6,463 nucleotides of DNA from Oscillospiraceae bacterium (GTDB taxonomy: Bacteria; Bacillota; Clostridia; Oscillospirales; Oscillospiraceae). Each line of letters starts with the position of its first letter. Within the stretch, counting starts at the first letter, position 1. The notes under the pieces are model-generated. The model was not told where the DNA came from, ran no database searches, and saw only the letters and a list, made by a program, of their open reading frames with translations. Shown one piece after another: positions 1 through 5,724 of the stretch. Position numbers and translations under genes: made by a program. Location: the NCBI GenBank assembly GCA_028708585.1, contig JAQVYO010000087.1:1-6463 (forward strand), given 5' to 3'.

Positions 1-768
1 AGCCATCAGCACATAGGAGGGGCTGCTGGTCTCAAAAACCGCAAGCTGACGCCGCACCTGTTCTGGGTCGACCAGCGTTCCGTTTATGTGAATGAGGGCG
101 GCTTGGGTGGGGGCGGGCAGGGTTTTGTGGAGGCTGTGAATGACAAGGTCGGCCCCAGCTTGTACCGAATTTTGCGGAAATTTAGGAGAAAACCCCAGAT
201 GGGCGCCGTGGGCTTCGTCCACCAACAGGGGAATACCCCGTTCATGAGAAAGCTTTGCAATGGCGCTTATGTCGGATACAACCCCTTCGTATGTCGGGGA
301 GGTGAGGACGATCAGCCGGATATCCTGGTACTGATCCAAGGCCCGCTTTACCTGAGCGGGGGAGACGCTGCCCCAGATGCCGAATGCCAGATCCGGCTCT
401 GGAAGAAGATAAACGGCCTGAAGATCCTGCAAGCCGATGGCGTTGTATACGGATTGATGGCAGTTTCGCGCCACCAAAATCCGGTCGCCTTTTCTGGTAC
501 AGGATGTGATACCGGACAGGATACCACAGGTGCTGCCATTTACCAAGTAAAAGGTATGGCTGCTGCCATATAATCCTGCGGCCCGCCGCATTCCGTCCAG
601 GAGAATCCCCTGGGCATCGTGCAGCATATCAAGCCCCTCCACTTCCGTGAAATCAATTTCATAGGGAGAGGGCAAAGAAAAAAACGAGGGATTCCGCTTG
701 TGCCCCGGCATGTGCATCGGGTAAATGCCAAGCTTCCCATATCCTCGCAATACGTCCGTTAAATGCAA
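1..768 (-). CDS. Orn/Lys/Arg decarboxylase family protein (YaaO/SpeA-like), 3' end missing
   Basis: The first 256 residues of a fold-type I PLP enzyme are present; relatives are about 470-490 residues, so the C-terminal half lies beyond the left edge. Visible family landmarks are the N-terminal MPGHKRN motif (residues 20-26), YLVNGSTCG (about 74-82, cofactor-phosphate region), RNCHQS (about 101-106), TSPTYEG (about 156-162), the VDEAHGAH motif with Asp184 and His187 that contact the cofactor ring, and IHSLHKT with the presumed Schiff-base Lys215. The family decarboxylates arginine, lysine or ornithine to polyamines or cadaverine, but the substrate cannot be told from this half. No ATG occurs before the MHMPGHKRN stretch. 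I chose TTG at 768 because a strong AGGAAGGGAGAAGGA ribosome site (787-773) precedes it and the resulting N-terminus (MHLTDVLRGYG...) matches the short helix that relatives carry before HMPGHKRN. The gene follows znuA by 62 bp on the same strand. In B. subtilis the relative yaaO sits beside tmk; that neighbour would be outside this window. Confidence 0.9.
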   Translation of the reverse strand, partial: MHLTDVLRGYGKLGIYPMHMPGHKRNPSFFSLPSPYEIDFTEVEGLDMLHDAQGILLDGMRRAAGLYGSSHTFYLVNGSTCGILSGITSCTRKGDRILVARNCHQSVYNAIGLQDLQAVYLLPEPDLAFGIWGSVSPAQVKRALDQYQDIRLIVLTSPTYEGVVSDISAIAKLSHERGIPLLVDEAHGAHLGFSPKFPQNSVQAGADLVIHSLHKTLPAPTQAALIHINGTLVDPEQVRRQLAVFETSSPSYVLMA

Positions 769-830
769 AAGATCCTTCTCCCTTCCTGCTTGGAGACCAT
801 ACGGCCTAGAAGGCCCTACTCCTGGGTTGG

Positions 831-1733
831 TTACTTCAGGCTGTCATAAATATTTTTTAGGTTTTCGCTCATGCGGTCCAAATAGGTTTCTTGGCCGCTG
901 CTGTTCTCCAGGGTATCAATGGCTTGGACGGAGGCGCCCACCTCGCTGGCCAGGGTTTGAGAGATATCCGGACTGACGGCTTCTTCGACAAAAATCGTAG
1001 TGACACGATTGGCTTTGCAATAATCCACGAGAGCGGCAAGCTGCTGCGCGCTGGGTTCTCCTTCCGCAAAGACATCTCCCACACTGTTTTGGATGAGGCC
1101 AAAATCCCGGCAAAGGTAGGCGAAAGCGGCATGGCCGGTTACAAAGCTTTTCCGGCTGACGGTTTTTAATTTGGCGCTGTATTCTGTATAAAGAGCTTCC
1201 AATTGTGCTATAAATTGTGTACAGCGTGCTTCATAATAGGCTTGGTTGGACGGGTCCGCCTGAATCAGTGCCGCTGCAATGTTTTTCGCCTCCAGCTGGG
1301 CGCCTTTCAGGCTCAGCCAGACATGAGGATCATATTGGCCGTGATCCCCGGCCCCGTTTTTGTTGGATATGGGCGTTATGCCTTTTGCGGCTTCCGCAAC
1401 AATCAGATTTTTATTTCCCGCGGCTGTCACCGCGCTGTCTGCCCAGGTTTCCATGCCAAGCCCGTTGTATACGAATACCTGAGCTTGCCCGAGGCCAACC
1501 AGATCCTGCGCTTTCGGCTCAAAATCATGCGGCTCGGTACCGCTTGGAATGATGGTGGAAACATCCACCTTGTCCCCGCCGACAGCAAGGACAAATTCCT
1601 TTAAGGCGTGAAAGGTAACCGAAACCCGGACTTTGCCGGTATTAGAAGCCTCCGGCTGCCGCGGGACTCCACAGGACGGCAAGCTGAAAACGGCGATTAC
1701 ACAAAGAATGAAAGCGGCCCATTTTTTGAGCAT
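831..1733 (-). CDS. znuA: Zinc ABC transporter substrate-binding lipoprotein ZnuA
   Basis: A 300-residue cluster A-I (SBP_bac_9/ZnuA/TroA) metal-binding protein that captures extracellular Zn2+ and delivers it to the ZnuB permease. The N-terminus is a lipoprotein signal: MLKK, a hydrophobic stretch, then LPSC with the lipidated Cys21. Metal-ligand positions are seen as His69 (EPHDFEP), His137 (DPHVWLS), His201 (TGHAAFAYL) and a C-terminal acidic residue, likely Asp273 (AIDTLEN). A histidine at the third position favours zinc; manganese-type relatives usually have Glu there. The His-rich loop found in many zinc proteins is nearly absent (KNGAGDHGQYDPH). The reading frame is open to an ATG at 1781, but I chose the ATG at 1733 because GGGAGG lies 9 nt upstream and it begins directly with the signal peptide; the longer version would put 16 charged residues before it and would translate the operator. 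It is divergent from znuCB, with a shared palindrome between them. Metal specificity is inferred, not proven. Confidence 0.92.
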   Translation of the reverse strand: MLKKWAAFILCVIAVFSLPSCGVPRQPEASNTGKVRVSVTFHALKEFVLAVGGDKVDVSTIIPSGTEPHDFEPKAQDLVGLGQAQVFVYNGLGMETWADSAVTAAGNKNLIVAEAAKGITPISNKNGAGDHGQYDPHVWLSLKGAQLEAKNIAAALIQADPSNQAYYEARCTQFIAQLEALYTEYSAKLKTVSRKSFVTGHAAFAYLCRDFGLIQNSVGDVFAEGEPSAQQLAALVDYCKANRVTTIFVEEAVSPDISQTLASEVGASVQAIDTLENSSGQETYLDRMSENLKNIYDSLK

Positions 1734-1758
1734 ATTTTTCTGCCTCCCAAAAAAAGAC

Positions 1759-1788
1759 TTGCAAATGGTTTGCATTTGCATCTATAAT
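1759..1788 (+). promoter_or_regulatory. znuCB promoter
   Basis: On the plus strand there is a -35-like TTGCAA (1759-1764), an 18-bp spacer and a perfect -10 TATAAT (1783-1788), giving a start near 1795 and a leader of about 65 nt to the znuC ATG. The -35 lies within the palindrome's left arm, so operator occupancy would exclude polymerase. Confidence 0.6.
1760..1780. promoter_or_regulatory. Palindromic operator between znuA and znuCB, candidate Zur (Fur-family) box
   Basis: A perfect inverted repeat has 8-bp arms, TGCAAATG (1760-1767) and CATTTGCA (1773-1780), around a 5-bp spacer. It also holds three TGCAAA/TTTGCA half-sites (1760-1765, 1769-1774, 1775-1780), so a second, nested 6-3-6 palindrome exists. 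Overlapping half-sites of this kind are typical of Fur-family dimers. It overlaps the -35/spacer of the rightward promoter and lies just downstream of the leftward start point, so one site could repress both halves of the zinc transporter. The sequence does not match the B. subtilis Zur or streptococcal AdcR consensus as I know them, so the regulator is an inference from position. Confidence 0.65.
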
Positions 1789-1792
1789 AGAT

Positions 1793-1822
1793 ACTATAGC
1801 GCGGCAAGGAATGAGATGTCAA
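1793..1822 (-). promoter_or_regulatory. znuA promoter
   Basis: On the minus strand there is a perfect -35 TTGACA (1822-1817), an 18-bp spacer and a -10 TATAGT (1798-1793). Transcription would begin near 1786, placing the 21-bp palindrome (1760-1780) just inside the transcript, where a bound repressor would block elongation or polymerase loading. The leader is about 50 nt to the ATG at 1733. Confidence 0.65.
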
Positions 1823-1860
1823 GAGGGCCGCACCGTTTTTGTTATTAAAGGGGAATCTAC

Positions 1861-2538
1861 ATGATCAGAGCGGAAAATTTATATTTTTCCTATACGGGAA
1901 CGCCGCCCTATGTGCTAGACGGCATCAATTTAGAAATAGCGGATGGAGAATATGTTTCAGTAGTGGGAGAGAACGGCTGCGGGAAGAGCACGCTCATGCG
2001 GCTGGTGTTAAAGCTTATCAAACCCACCAGTGGGACGATTGATACCGCGGCGGACAAAATTGGCTATGTTCCGCAGAAAAATGACGCGTCCAGTTCCAAT
2101 TTTCCCATTACGGTTTATGAGCTTTTAAATTCGTACCGGAAGCTGCTTCACAGAAAAGACAAGAGCATGATTCCGAGGATTTTGGACCAAGTCAAAATGT
2201 CCGGCTATGAAAAGGCGCTCATCGGAACGCTATCCGGCGGGCAAAGCCAAAAAGTGTTTATTGCCCGGGCACTGATGGGGAATCCGGAGCTTTTGATTCT
2301 GGACGAGCCTTCCAATGGGGTGGATCTGGCGAGCCAGGCGGAAATTTACGCTCTGCTGAAAAAGCTCAACCAAGAAAACGGTATTACGATTGTCTCCGTG
2401 GAACACAATCTGCAAGCCGCCATTGCAAATTCAACGCAGATTTATCATCTGTCGGAAGGGAGAGGGCACCTTTGCTCTCCCCGGAGATACGCCAACGAAT
2501 TTTTAAAGGCAAAGGGAAGGGACGATAGCATTGCTTAG
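1861..2538 (+). CDS. znuC: Zinc ABC transporter ATP-binding protein ZnuC
   Basis: A 225-residue ABC ATPase that powers metal import through ZnuB. All motifs are intact: Walker A GENGCGKST (residues 36-44), Q-loop Gln72 (YVPQK), signature LSGGQ (124-128), Walker B LLILDEP (144-150) with Glu149 as catalytic base, D-loop SNGVD (151-155) and switch His182 (VEHN). The segment after the Q-loop (NFPITVYELL) is characteristic of the Znu/Adc/Mts metal group. The ATG at 1861 is preceded by AAAGGGG at 8-nt spacing. The stop overlaps the znuB start by 8 bp, implying translational coupling. The protein is slightly shorter than E. coli ZnuC and lacks the extended C-terminal regulatory domain of that protein. 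The family assignment is secure; zinc as substrate rests on ZnuA and the context. Confidence 0.93.
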   Translation: MIRAENLYFSYTGTPPYVLDGINLEIADGEYVSVVGENGCGKSTLMRLVLKLIKPTSGTIDTAADKIGYVPQKNDASSSNFPITVYELLNSYRKLLHRKDKSMIPRILDQVKMSGYEKALIGTLSGGQSQKVFIARALMGNPELLILDEPSNGVDLASQAEIYALLKKLNQENGITIVSVEHNLQAAIANSTQIYHLSEGRGHLCSPRRYANEFLKAKGRDDSIA

Positions 2539-3352
2539 GTATGATTTCATGCAGAACGCATTTTTTGTTTCTGTTTTTATTTCCATTCTGTGCCCCTGCA
2601 TCGGGATTTTTTTGGTACTGCGCAAATATTCCATGATTGGGGATACGCTTTCCCATTCTTCTCTGGCTGGAATTACGATGGGCCTTCTTTGCAACCAGAG
2701 TCCGGTGCTGGGCGCGTTTGTGTTTACCTCCGTCTGCGGCGCTCTGATTGAATTTCTGAGGGGCTATTTTAAAAAACATACTGACCTCATTTTGACCATC
2801 GTCTTTGCCCTAAGCGTAGGAACCGCCATCACCATTATCAGCTCGGGAAAACTTCATACCAATGCGGATGCGTTTATGTTCGGCAGCATCTTAACCGTGA
2901 CGAACGCCGACAAAATAACCGTTTTCATTCTCAGTATCATATCCGTTTTGGCGGTCCTCTTGTTATATCATCAGCTGATTTATATTGCCTTTGATGAGGA
3001 AGCCGCTCAGGTGGCGGGCATAAAAGTGAAGATGATTAATTATATATTTTCCATCTTGGTGGCGTCTGCCATATCCGTTTCCATCCGGATTGTAGGGGTG
3101 TTGGTACTTGGTTCCATGATCGCTCTGCCTGTGGCTACGGCGCTGCAGCTGGGAAAAGGTTTTCGGATGACCTTGATTTGCTCCGTCTTGTTCAGCATAG
3201 CGGATATTATGCTGGGATTGTTTATTTCCTATTATCTCAATGTTGCGCCCGGAGGATTTACCGCTCTGGTTTCGGTAGCCGTGCTGGTTTCTGTGATTGC
3301 GGTCAAAAAAGTCGGTTCCGCGATCAAAAGGGCGGCTGTAAAGGCATCGTGA
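2531..3352 (+). CDS. znuB: Zinc ABC transporter permease ZnuB
   Basis: A 273-residue ABC-3 family membrane permease that forms the metal channel as a dimer with ZnuC. Hydrophobic segments are visible at about residues 9-30, 55-78, 86-105, 128-152, 171-205 (probably two), 213-235 and 240-258, consistent with 7-8 spans. Family hallmarks are LVLRKYSMIGDTLSHSSLAG (28-47), the cytoplasmic coupling segment AFDEEAAQVAGI (153-164) and VGVLVLGSMIALPVATA (188-204). The start is TTG at 2531 with AAGGGA 8 nt upstream. It retains the LRYDFMQNAF N-terminus that relatives share, whereas the ATG at 2549 would begin inside that conserved stretch. The gene is the last in the znuCB unit. No zur/fur gene follows it here. 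Confidence 0.92.
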   Translation: MLRYDFMQNAFFVSVFISILCPCIGIFLVLRKYSMIGDTLSHSSLAGITMGLLCNQSPVLGAFVFTSVCGALIEFLRGYFKKHTDLILTIVFALSVGTAITIISSGKLHTNADAFMFGSILTVTNADKITVFILSIISVLAVLLLYHQLIYIAFDEEAAQVAGIKVKMINYIFSILVASAISVSIRIVGVLVLGSMIALPVATALQLGKGFRMTLICSVLFSIADIMLGLFISYYLNVAPGGFTALVSVAVLVSVIAVKKVGSAIKRAAVKAS

Positions 3353-3527
3353 TCTGGATCATAGCACTGCTTCGATGAGCGGCTTGTTGATATGGTTCTT
3401 ATTACAGAACGTAAAATTTGAGCGATACCAAAACCGGCTGAAAATGAAATCTTGCCAAATATGTGTCTATTGTTCCCTCGGTAGGATTGTACCATATTTC
3501 CATGCGAAGAAAAATGGAAAAACGGAG
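3353..3527. other. Noncoding stretch between znuB and the terminator
   Basis: About 175 bp with no supported gene on either strand: no reading frame here has both a ribosome site and a recognisable product. A 7-bp inverted repeat (TTTCCAT 3497-3503, ATGGAAA 3514-3520, 10-nt loop) is present but lacks a T-run. It would form part of the 3' UTR of the znuCB transcript. I see no riboswitch signature. Confidence 0.5.
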
Positions 3528-3562
3528 AAAACCGCGCTATTTAAGACGAGCGCAGTTTTTTT
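3528..3562 (+). terminator. Rho-independent terminator for znuCB, overlapping the lysR-type gene's 3' end
   Basis: Arms AAAAC-C-GCGCT (3528-3538) and AGCGC-A-GTTTT (3549-3559) pair as two 5-bp stems around one C/A mismatch, with a 10-nt loop and a run of seven T (3556-3562) on the plus strand. It ends the rightward znu transcript. It overlaps the last codons and stop of the convergent regulator gene (3537). On the minus strand the A-run becomes a short TTTT tail, so it may act in both directions. Confidence 0.75.
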
Positions 3563-4469
3563 CTTGCATTTTGGCCGAAAAGCCCGCCGGGCTGCCATCC
3601 TTGCGAAAGCAAAACGCAATAAAGCGCGTCATCGCTTCTGTCAAATATTTATTTTTATGGTATATAAGCTGAAACTGCCGCTTAAACGAAAGACCGCTGA
3701 TGGGGATGCTTTGCAGAATGCCGGCTTTGATTTCCTGGGTAACGGCGCGCTGAGAGATAACGGAAACCCCAAGGCCTTCGGCAACCGCCGTTTTGATGGT
3801 GTCGGTGTTGTTGCAGGTCCATGTTGTGGTCCAGGACAGGCCATTTTCCGACATCACCGTTTCAAACGTCTTCCTGGTTCCGCTGCCCGCCTCCCGCAAA
3901 ATAAAATTTTCCCGTTCCAGCTCCTGAGGCGCAACAGACCGGCGCCGAAAAAAAGGGTGGCTGCGCCCGCAAATCAGAACCAGCGCGTCTTCTGCAAAAG
4001 CACTGCTGACGATATCGGACGATGTGACATCTCCCTCCACAAGGCCCAGGTCTAATTTGCCGGACAAAATAAGCAGCTCGATTTTTGCCGTGTTGTCTTC
4101 GGTAACCAAAAGAGTGAGGCCGGGAGCTTCTTTGCGAAAAGACGATGCCGCTTTGGGAAGAACGCAAGCGCCAATGGTGACGCTGGCGCCAATTCGGATG
4201 ACGCCGTTCTGGTTGAGCGACCGCATCTCGCGTTCCGCTTCCTCGTTCATATGAATCATGTGCAGCGCATAACCGCGCAGCGTTTCTCCCGCGTGCGTCA
4301 GATATAATTTGCGGGATAGGCGTTCAAACAGCCGGACGTTGTAATATGCTTCCAATTCGGAAATGGCCTGGCTGACGGCGGATTGGGAGATGAAAAGAAT
4401 ATTTGCCGCTTTTGTCATATTCATCTGGTTGCAAACGGTCAAAAAAATGCGAAAATGCCGCAGTGTCAA
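3537..4469 (-). CDS. LysR-family transcriptional regulator (CysL/YeiE-like)
   Basis: A 310-residue LysR-type regulator. The N-terminal winged helix-turn-helix is at about residues 3-62, with the recognition region MTKAANILFISQSAVSQAISELE (18-40; A-A...SQSAVSQ.I..LE is the family signature), followed by the linker helix (about 63-89). The periplasmic-binding-protein-like effector domain (about 91-290) includes LREAGSGTRKTFE (191-203) and EGLGVSVIS (231-239), features of the CysL/YeiE subgroup. The start is TTG at 4469 with GAGGG 7 nt upstream; no better ATG keeps the conserved LRHFRIFLTV beginning. It is divergent from a PF03601 exporter, the same pairing as yeiE-yeiH in enterobacteria, where the regulator responds to sulfite. 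A basic tail of about 20 residues (KDGSPAGFSAKMQEKN...) extends past the usual domain end and overlaps the terminator. The effector is inferred only. Confidence 0.92.
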   Translation of the reverse strand: MTLRHFRIFLTVCNQMNMTKAANILFISQSAVSQAISELEAYYNVRLFERLSRKLYLTHAGETLRGYALHMIHMNEEAEREMRSLNQNGVIRIGASVTIGACVLPKAASSFRKEAPGLTLLVTEDNTAKIELLILSGKLDLGLVEGDVTSSDIVSSAFAEDALVLICGRSHPFFRRRSVAPQELERENFILREAGSGTRKTFETVMSENGLSWTTTWTCNNTDTIKTAVAEGLGVSVISQRAVTQEIKAGILQSIPISGLSFKRQFQLIYHKNKYLTEAMTRFIAFCFRKDGSPAGFSAKMQEKNCARLK

Positions 4470-4485
4470 ATGAAAGCCCTCATTT

Positions 4486-4532
4486 ATAAGTAAATTATTA
4501 TTGATATCATAAGATAATAATAGTTTACTTAT
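4486..4532. promoter_or_regulatory. Large AT-rich dyad, candidate LysR-regulator operator
   Basis: Arms ATAAGTAAA-T-TATTATT (4486-4502) and AATAATA-G-TTTACTTAT (4516-4532) are complementary at 16 of 17 positions around a 13-bp centre. Inside is TTAT-N7-ATAA (4498-4512), which contains the T-N11-A pattern of LysR recognition sites, plus the perfect 8-bp palindrome TGATATCA (4502-4509). The TTAT/ATAA box sits at the predicted start point and -10 edge of the regulator gene and about 47-61 bp upstream of the predicted exporter start. The right arm overlaps the exporter's -35. This matches a recognition site plus activation site. Confidence 0.7.
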
Positions 4533-4542
4533 GCTATGTCAA
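4514..4542 (-). promoter_or_regulatory. Promoter of the LysR-family gene
   Basis: On the minus strand there is a perfect -35 TTGACA (4542-4537), a 17-bp spacer and a -10 TATTAT (4519-4514). The start would be near 4507, with a leader of about 38 nt to the TTG at 4469. The promoter is covered by the right half of the dyad, predicting autorepression. Confidence 0.65.
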
Positions 4543-4552
4543 GATGTATAGT
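4524..4552 (+). promoter_or_regulatory. Predicted promoter of the YeiH-family exporter
   Basis: On the plus strand there is a weak -35 TTTACT (4524-4529), a 17-bp spacer and a -10 TATAGT (4547-4552), giving a start near 4559, just before the ribosome site. A poor -35 lying within an operator arm is what an activator-dependent promoter would look like. Confidence 0.45.
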
Positions 4553-4559
4553 CATTCCC

Positions 4560-4566
4560 AAGGGAG
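4560..4566 (+). promoter_or_regulatory. Ribosome binding site that fixes the exporter start at GTG 4575
   Basis: AAGGGAG lies 8 nt before GTG 4575. The upstream in-frame ATG at 4536 has no purine-rich sequence before it (TTTACTTATGCT) and lies ahead of the predicted transcription start, so the GTG is preferred. Confidence 0.7.
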
Positions 4567-4574
4567 TGGATCAA

Positions 4575-5567
4575 GTGAAAAAAGTACTGGAAAAGGTCCC
4601 CGGAGTTGCTCTTTCCGCCGGGATAGCAATTCCCGCATGGCTTTTGGGGAAGTGTTTTCCCATCGTGGGGGGTCCGGTGATGGGCATCCTGTTTGGAATG
4701 ATTCTTGCGTTCTGGAAACGACCGGCCTTCTTTCAAAACGGGATTTCTTACGCCTCAAGGAACTTACTGCAATATTCCATTATATTGCTGGGCTTTGATA
4801 TGAATTTGTTTCATGTATTCAAGGTCGGAGGCCAGACGATTGTCCTCATGGCCTTTACGCTGACCGCCGCGTTTCTCTCCGCCTTTTTCCTTGGGAAAGC
4901 TTTGAAGGTGGATCAAAACACCAATATTTTGGTGGGGGTTGGAACAGCCATCTGCGGAGGGTCTGCCATTGCGGCCGCGGCGCCGGTGATTCACGCCGAC
5001 GACCAGGATGTGGCCCAGTCCATTTCCACCATTTTTCTATTCAATGTGATTGCCGCGTTTTTATTTCCGTTTCTTGGGCATATGTTACATATGTCCGACT
5101 ATAATTTTGGCCTTTGGGCGGGGACGGCGGTCAACGATACCTCCTCTGTGGTGGCGGCGGGATATGCGTTCAGCAACGCGGCGGGAAACCTGGCGGTGAT
5201 TGTAAAGCTCACCAGGACCTTAATGATTGTGCCTGTAACCCTTGCGCTTGCATTTTTTGTATCCGGAAGGCAGAGAAAACAAGGAGAATCTCATTACCAT
5301 TTCGCAAAAATATTTCCCTGGTTTGTTTTGGGATTTGCGGCGGCTTCGGTGATCAGCACATTTTTGCCTCTGCCGGAAGAAACCGGAACGTTTTTGGCGC
5401 AGGTTGGGAAGTTTGTAATTGTAATGGCCATGTCGGCCATTGGGCTCAACACAAATATCGTCAAGCTGGTGAAAAACGGGTACCGGCCGATTTTGCTCGG
5501 TTTAGGGTGTTGGCTGGTCTTGGCTGCAACGTCGCTTGTGGTGCAGTATGCGGTTCTGCGGGTCTGA
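4575..5567 (+). CDS. YeiH/PSE family putative sulfate/sulfite exporter (PF03601, formerly UPF0324)
   Basis: A 330-residue polytopic inner-membrane protein of about ten hydrophobic segments, the usual length for the family. Hallmarks are VGGPVMGILFG (31-41), GTAICGGSAIAAAAPVI (123-139), WAGTAVNDTSSVVAAGYA (181-198), KLTRTLMIVP (211-220) and AMSAIGLNT (285-293); the two internal glycine- and Asn-rich segments look like re-entrant or discontinuous helices of an inverted-repeat transporter. Family members are proposed to export sulfate or sulfite, for example from sulfonate catabolism, and E. coli YeiH is tied to sulfite tolerance through its divergent LysR regulator. The same pairing here supports a sulfur-oxyanion or related small-anion substrate, but none is proven and no sulfonate-degradation gene is in view. 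A polar loop (GRQRKQGESHYHFAK, 231-245) separates the last three or four segments from the rest. Confidence 0.9.
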   Translation: MKKVLEKVPGVALSAGIAIPAWLLGKCFPIVGGPVMGILFGMILAFWKRPAFFQNGISYASRNLLQYSIILLGFDMNLFHVFKVGGQTIVLMAFTLTAAFLSAFFLGKALKVDQNTNILVGVGTAICGGSAIAAAAPVIHADDQDVAQSISTIFLFNVIAAFLFPFLGHMLHMSDYNFGLWAGTAVNDTSSVVAAGYAFSNAAGNLAVIVKLTRTLMIVPVTLALAFFVSGRQRKQGESHYHFAKIFPWFVLGFAAASVISTFLPLPEETGTFLAQVGKFVIVMAMSAIGLNTNIVKLVKNGYRPILLGLGCWLVLAATSLVVQYAVLRV

Positions 5568-5616
5568 ACCTGCTTTTGCCGGGATCATTGGATGGCGAAA
5601 AAACCCATAACATCCG

Positions 5617-5650
5617 TCAGGCTGCCAAAAGCACGCTTTCGGCAGCCTGA
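5617..5650. terminator. Stem-loop between convergent genes, probable bidirectional terminator
   Basis: A perfect 10-bp stem, TCAGGCTGCC (5617-5626) with GGCAGCCTGA (5641-5650), continues after one mismatch into AAAG/CTTT. It lies 49 bp after the exporter stop and 74 bp beyond the PII-like gene's stop on the other strand. The plus-strand tail (GTTTATGG) is a poor T-run. On the minus strand a six-T run occurs about 11 nt past the stem. It is a strong hairpin but not a textbook terminator on either strand. Confidence 0.6.
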
Positions 5651-5724
5651 GTTTATGGAAAAAGCGAATATGTGCGAGCCTTTGCAGGGGGGGTTGAGAT
5701 GCCGTCTTTTCTGAAAGGGGGGAT

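Noticed and set aside
88..573. Plus-strand open frame of 161 codons
   Set aside because: It is antisense to the decarboxylase, whose motifs (MPGHKRN, VDEAHGAH, SLHKT) are unmistakable on the other strand.
803..815. GGCCT-AGA-AGGCC hairpin as a terminator between znuA and the decarboxylase
   Set aside because: Only a 5-bp stem with a 3-nt loop and no T-run on either strand.
1734..1781. Upstream ATG at 1781 as the znuA start
   Set aside because: It adds 16 residues before the lipoprotein signal and has no suitable ribosome site; translation would also run through the operator.
3497..3520. TTTCCAT/ATGGAAA inverted repeat as a terminator or small RNA
   Set aside because: AT-rich 7-bp stem with a 10-nt loop and no T-run; the better terminator follows immediately.
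3375..4055. Plus-strand open frame of 226 codons
   Set aside because: It lies mostly antisense to the LysR-family gene, its product is basic, low in structure and matches no family I know, and there is no ribosome site. It is a shadow of the real gene.
4536..4574. ATG at 4536 as the exporter start
   Set aside because: No ribosome site precedes it and it lies upstream of the predicted transcript start; GTG 4575 has AAGGGAG at 8 nt.
5114..5650. Plus-strand open frame of 178 codons inside the exporter
   Set aside because: Its glycine/cysteine-rich product is an out-of-frame reading of the exporter's conserved motifs.
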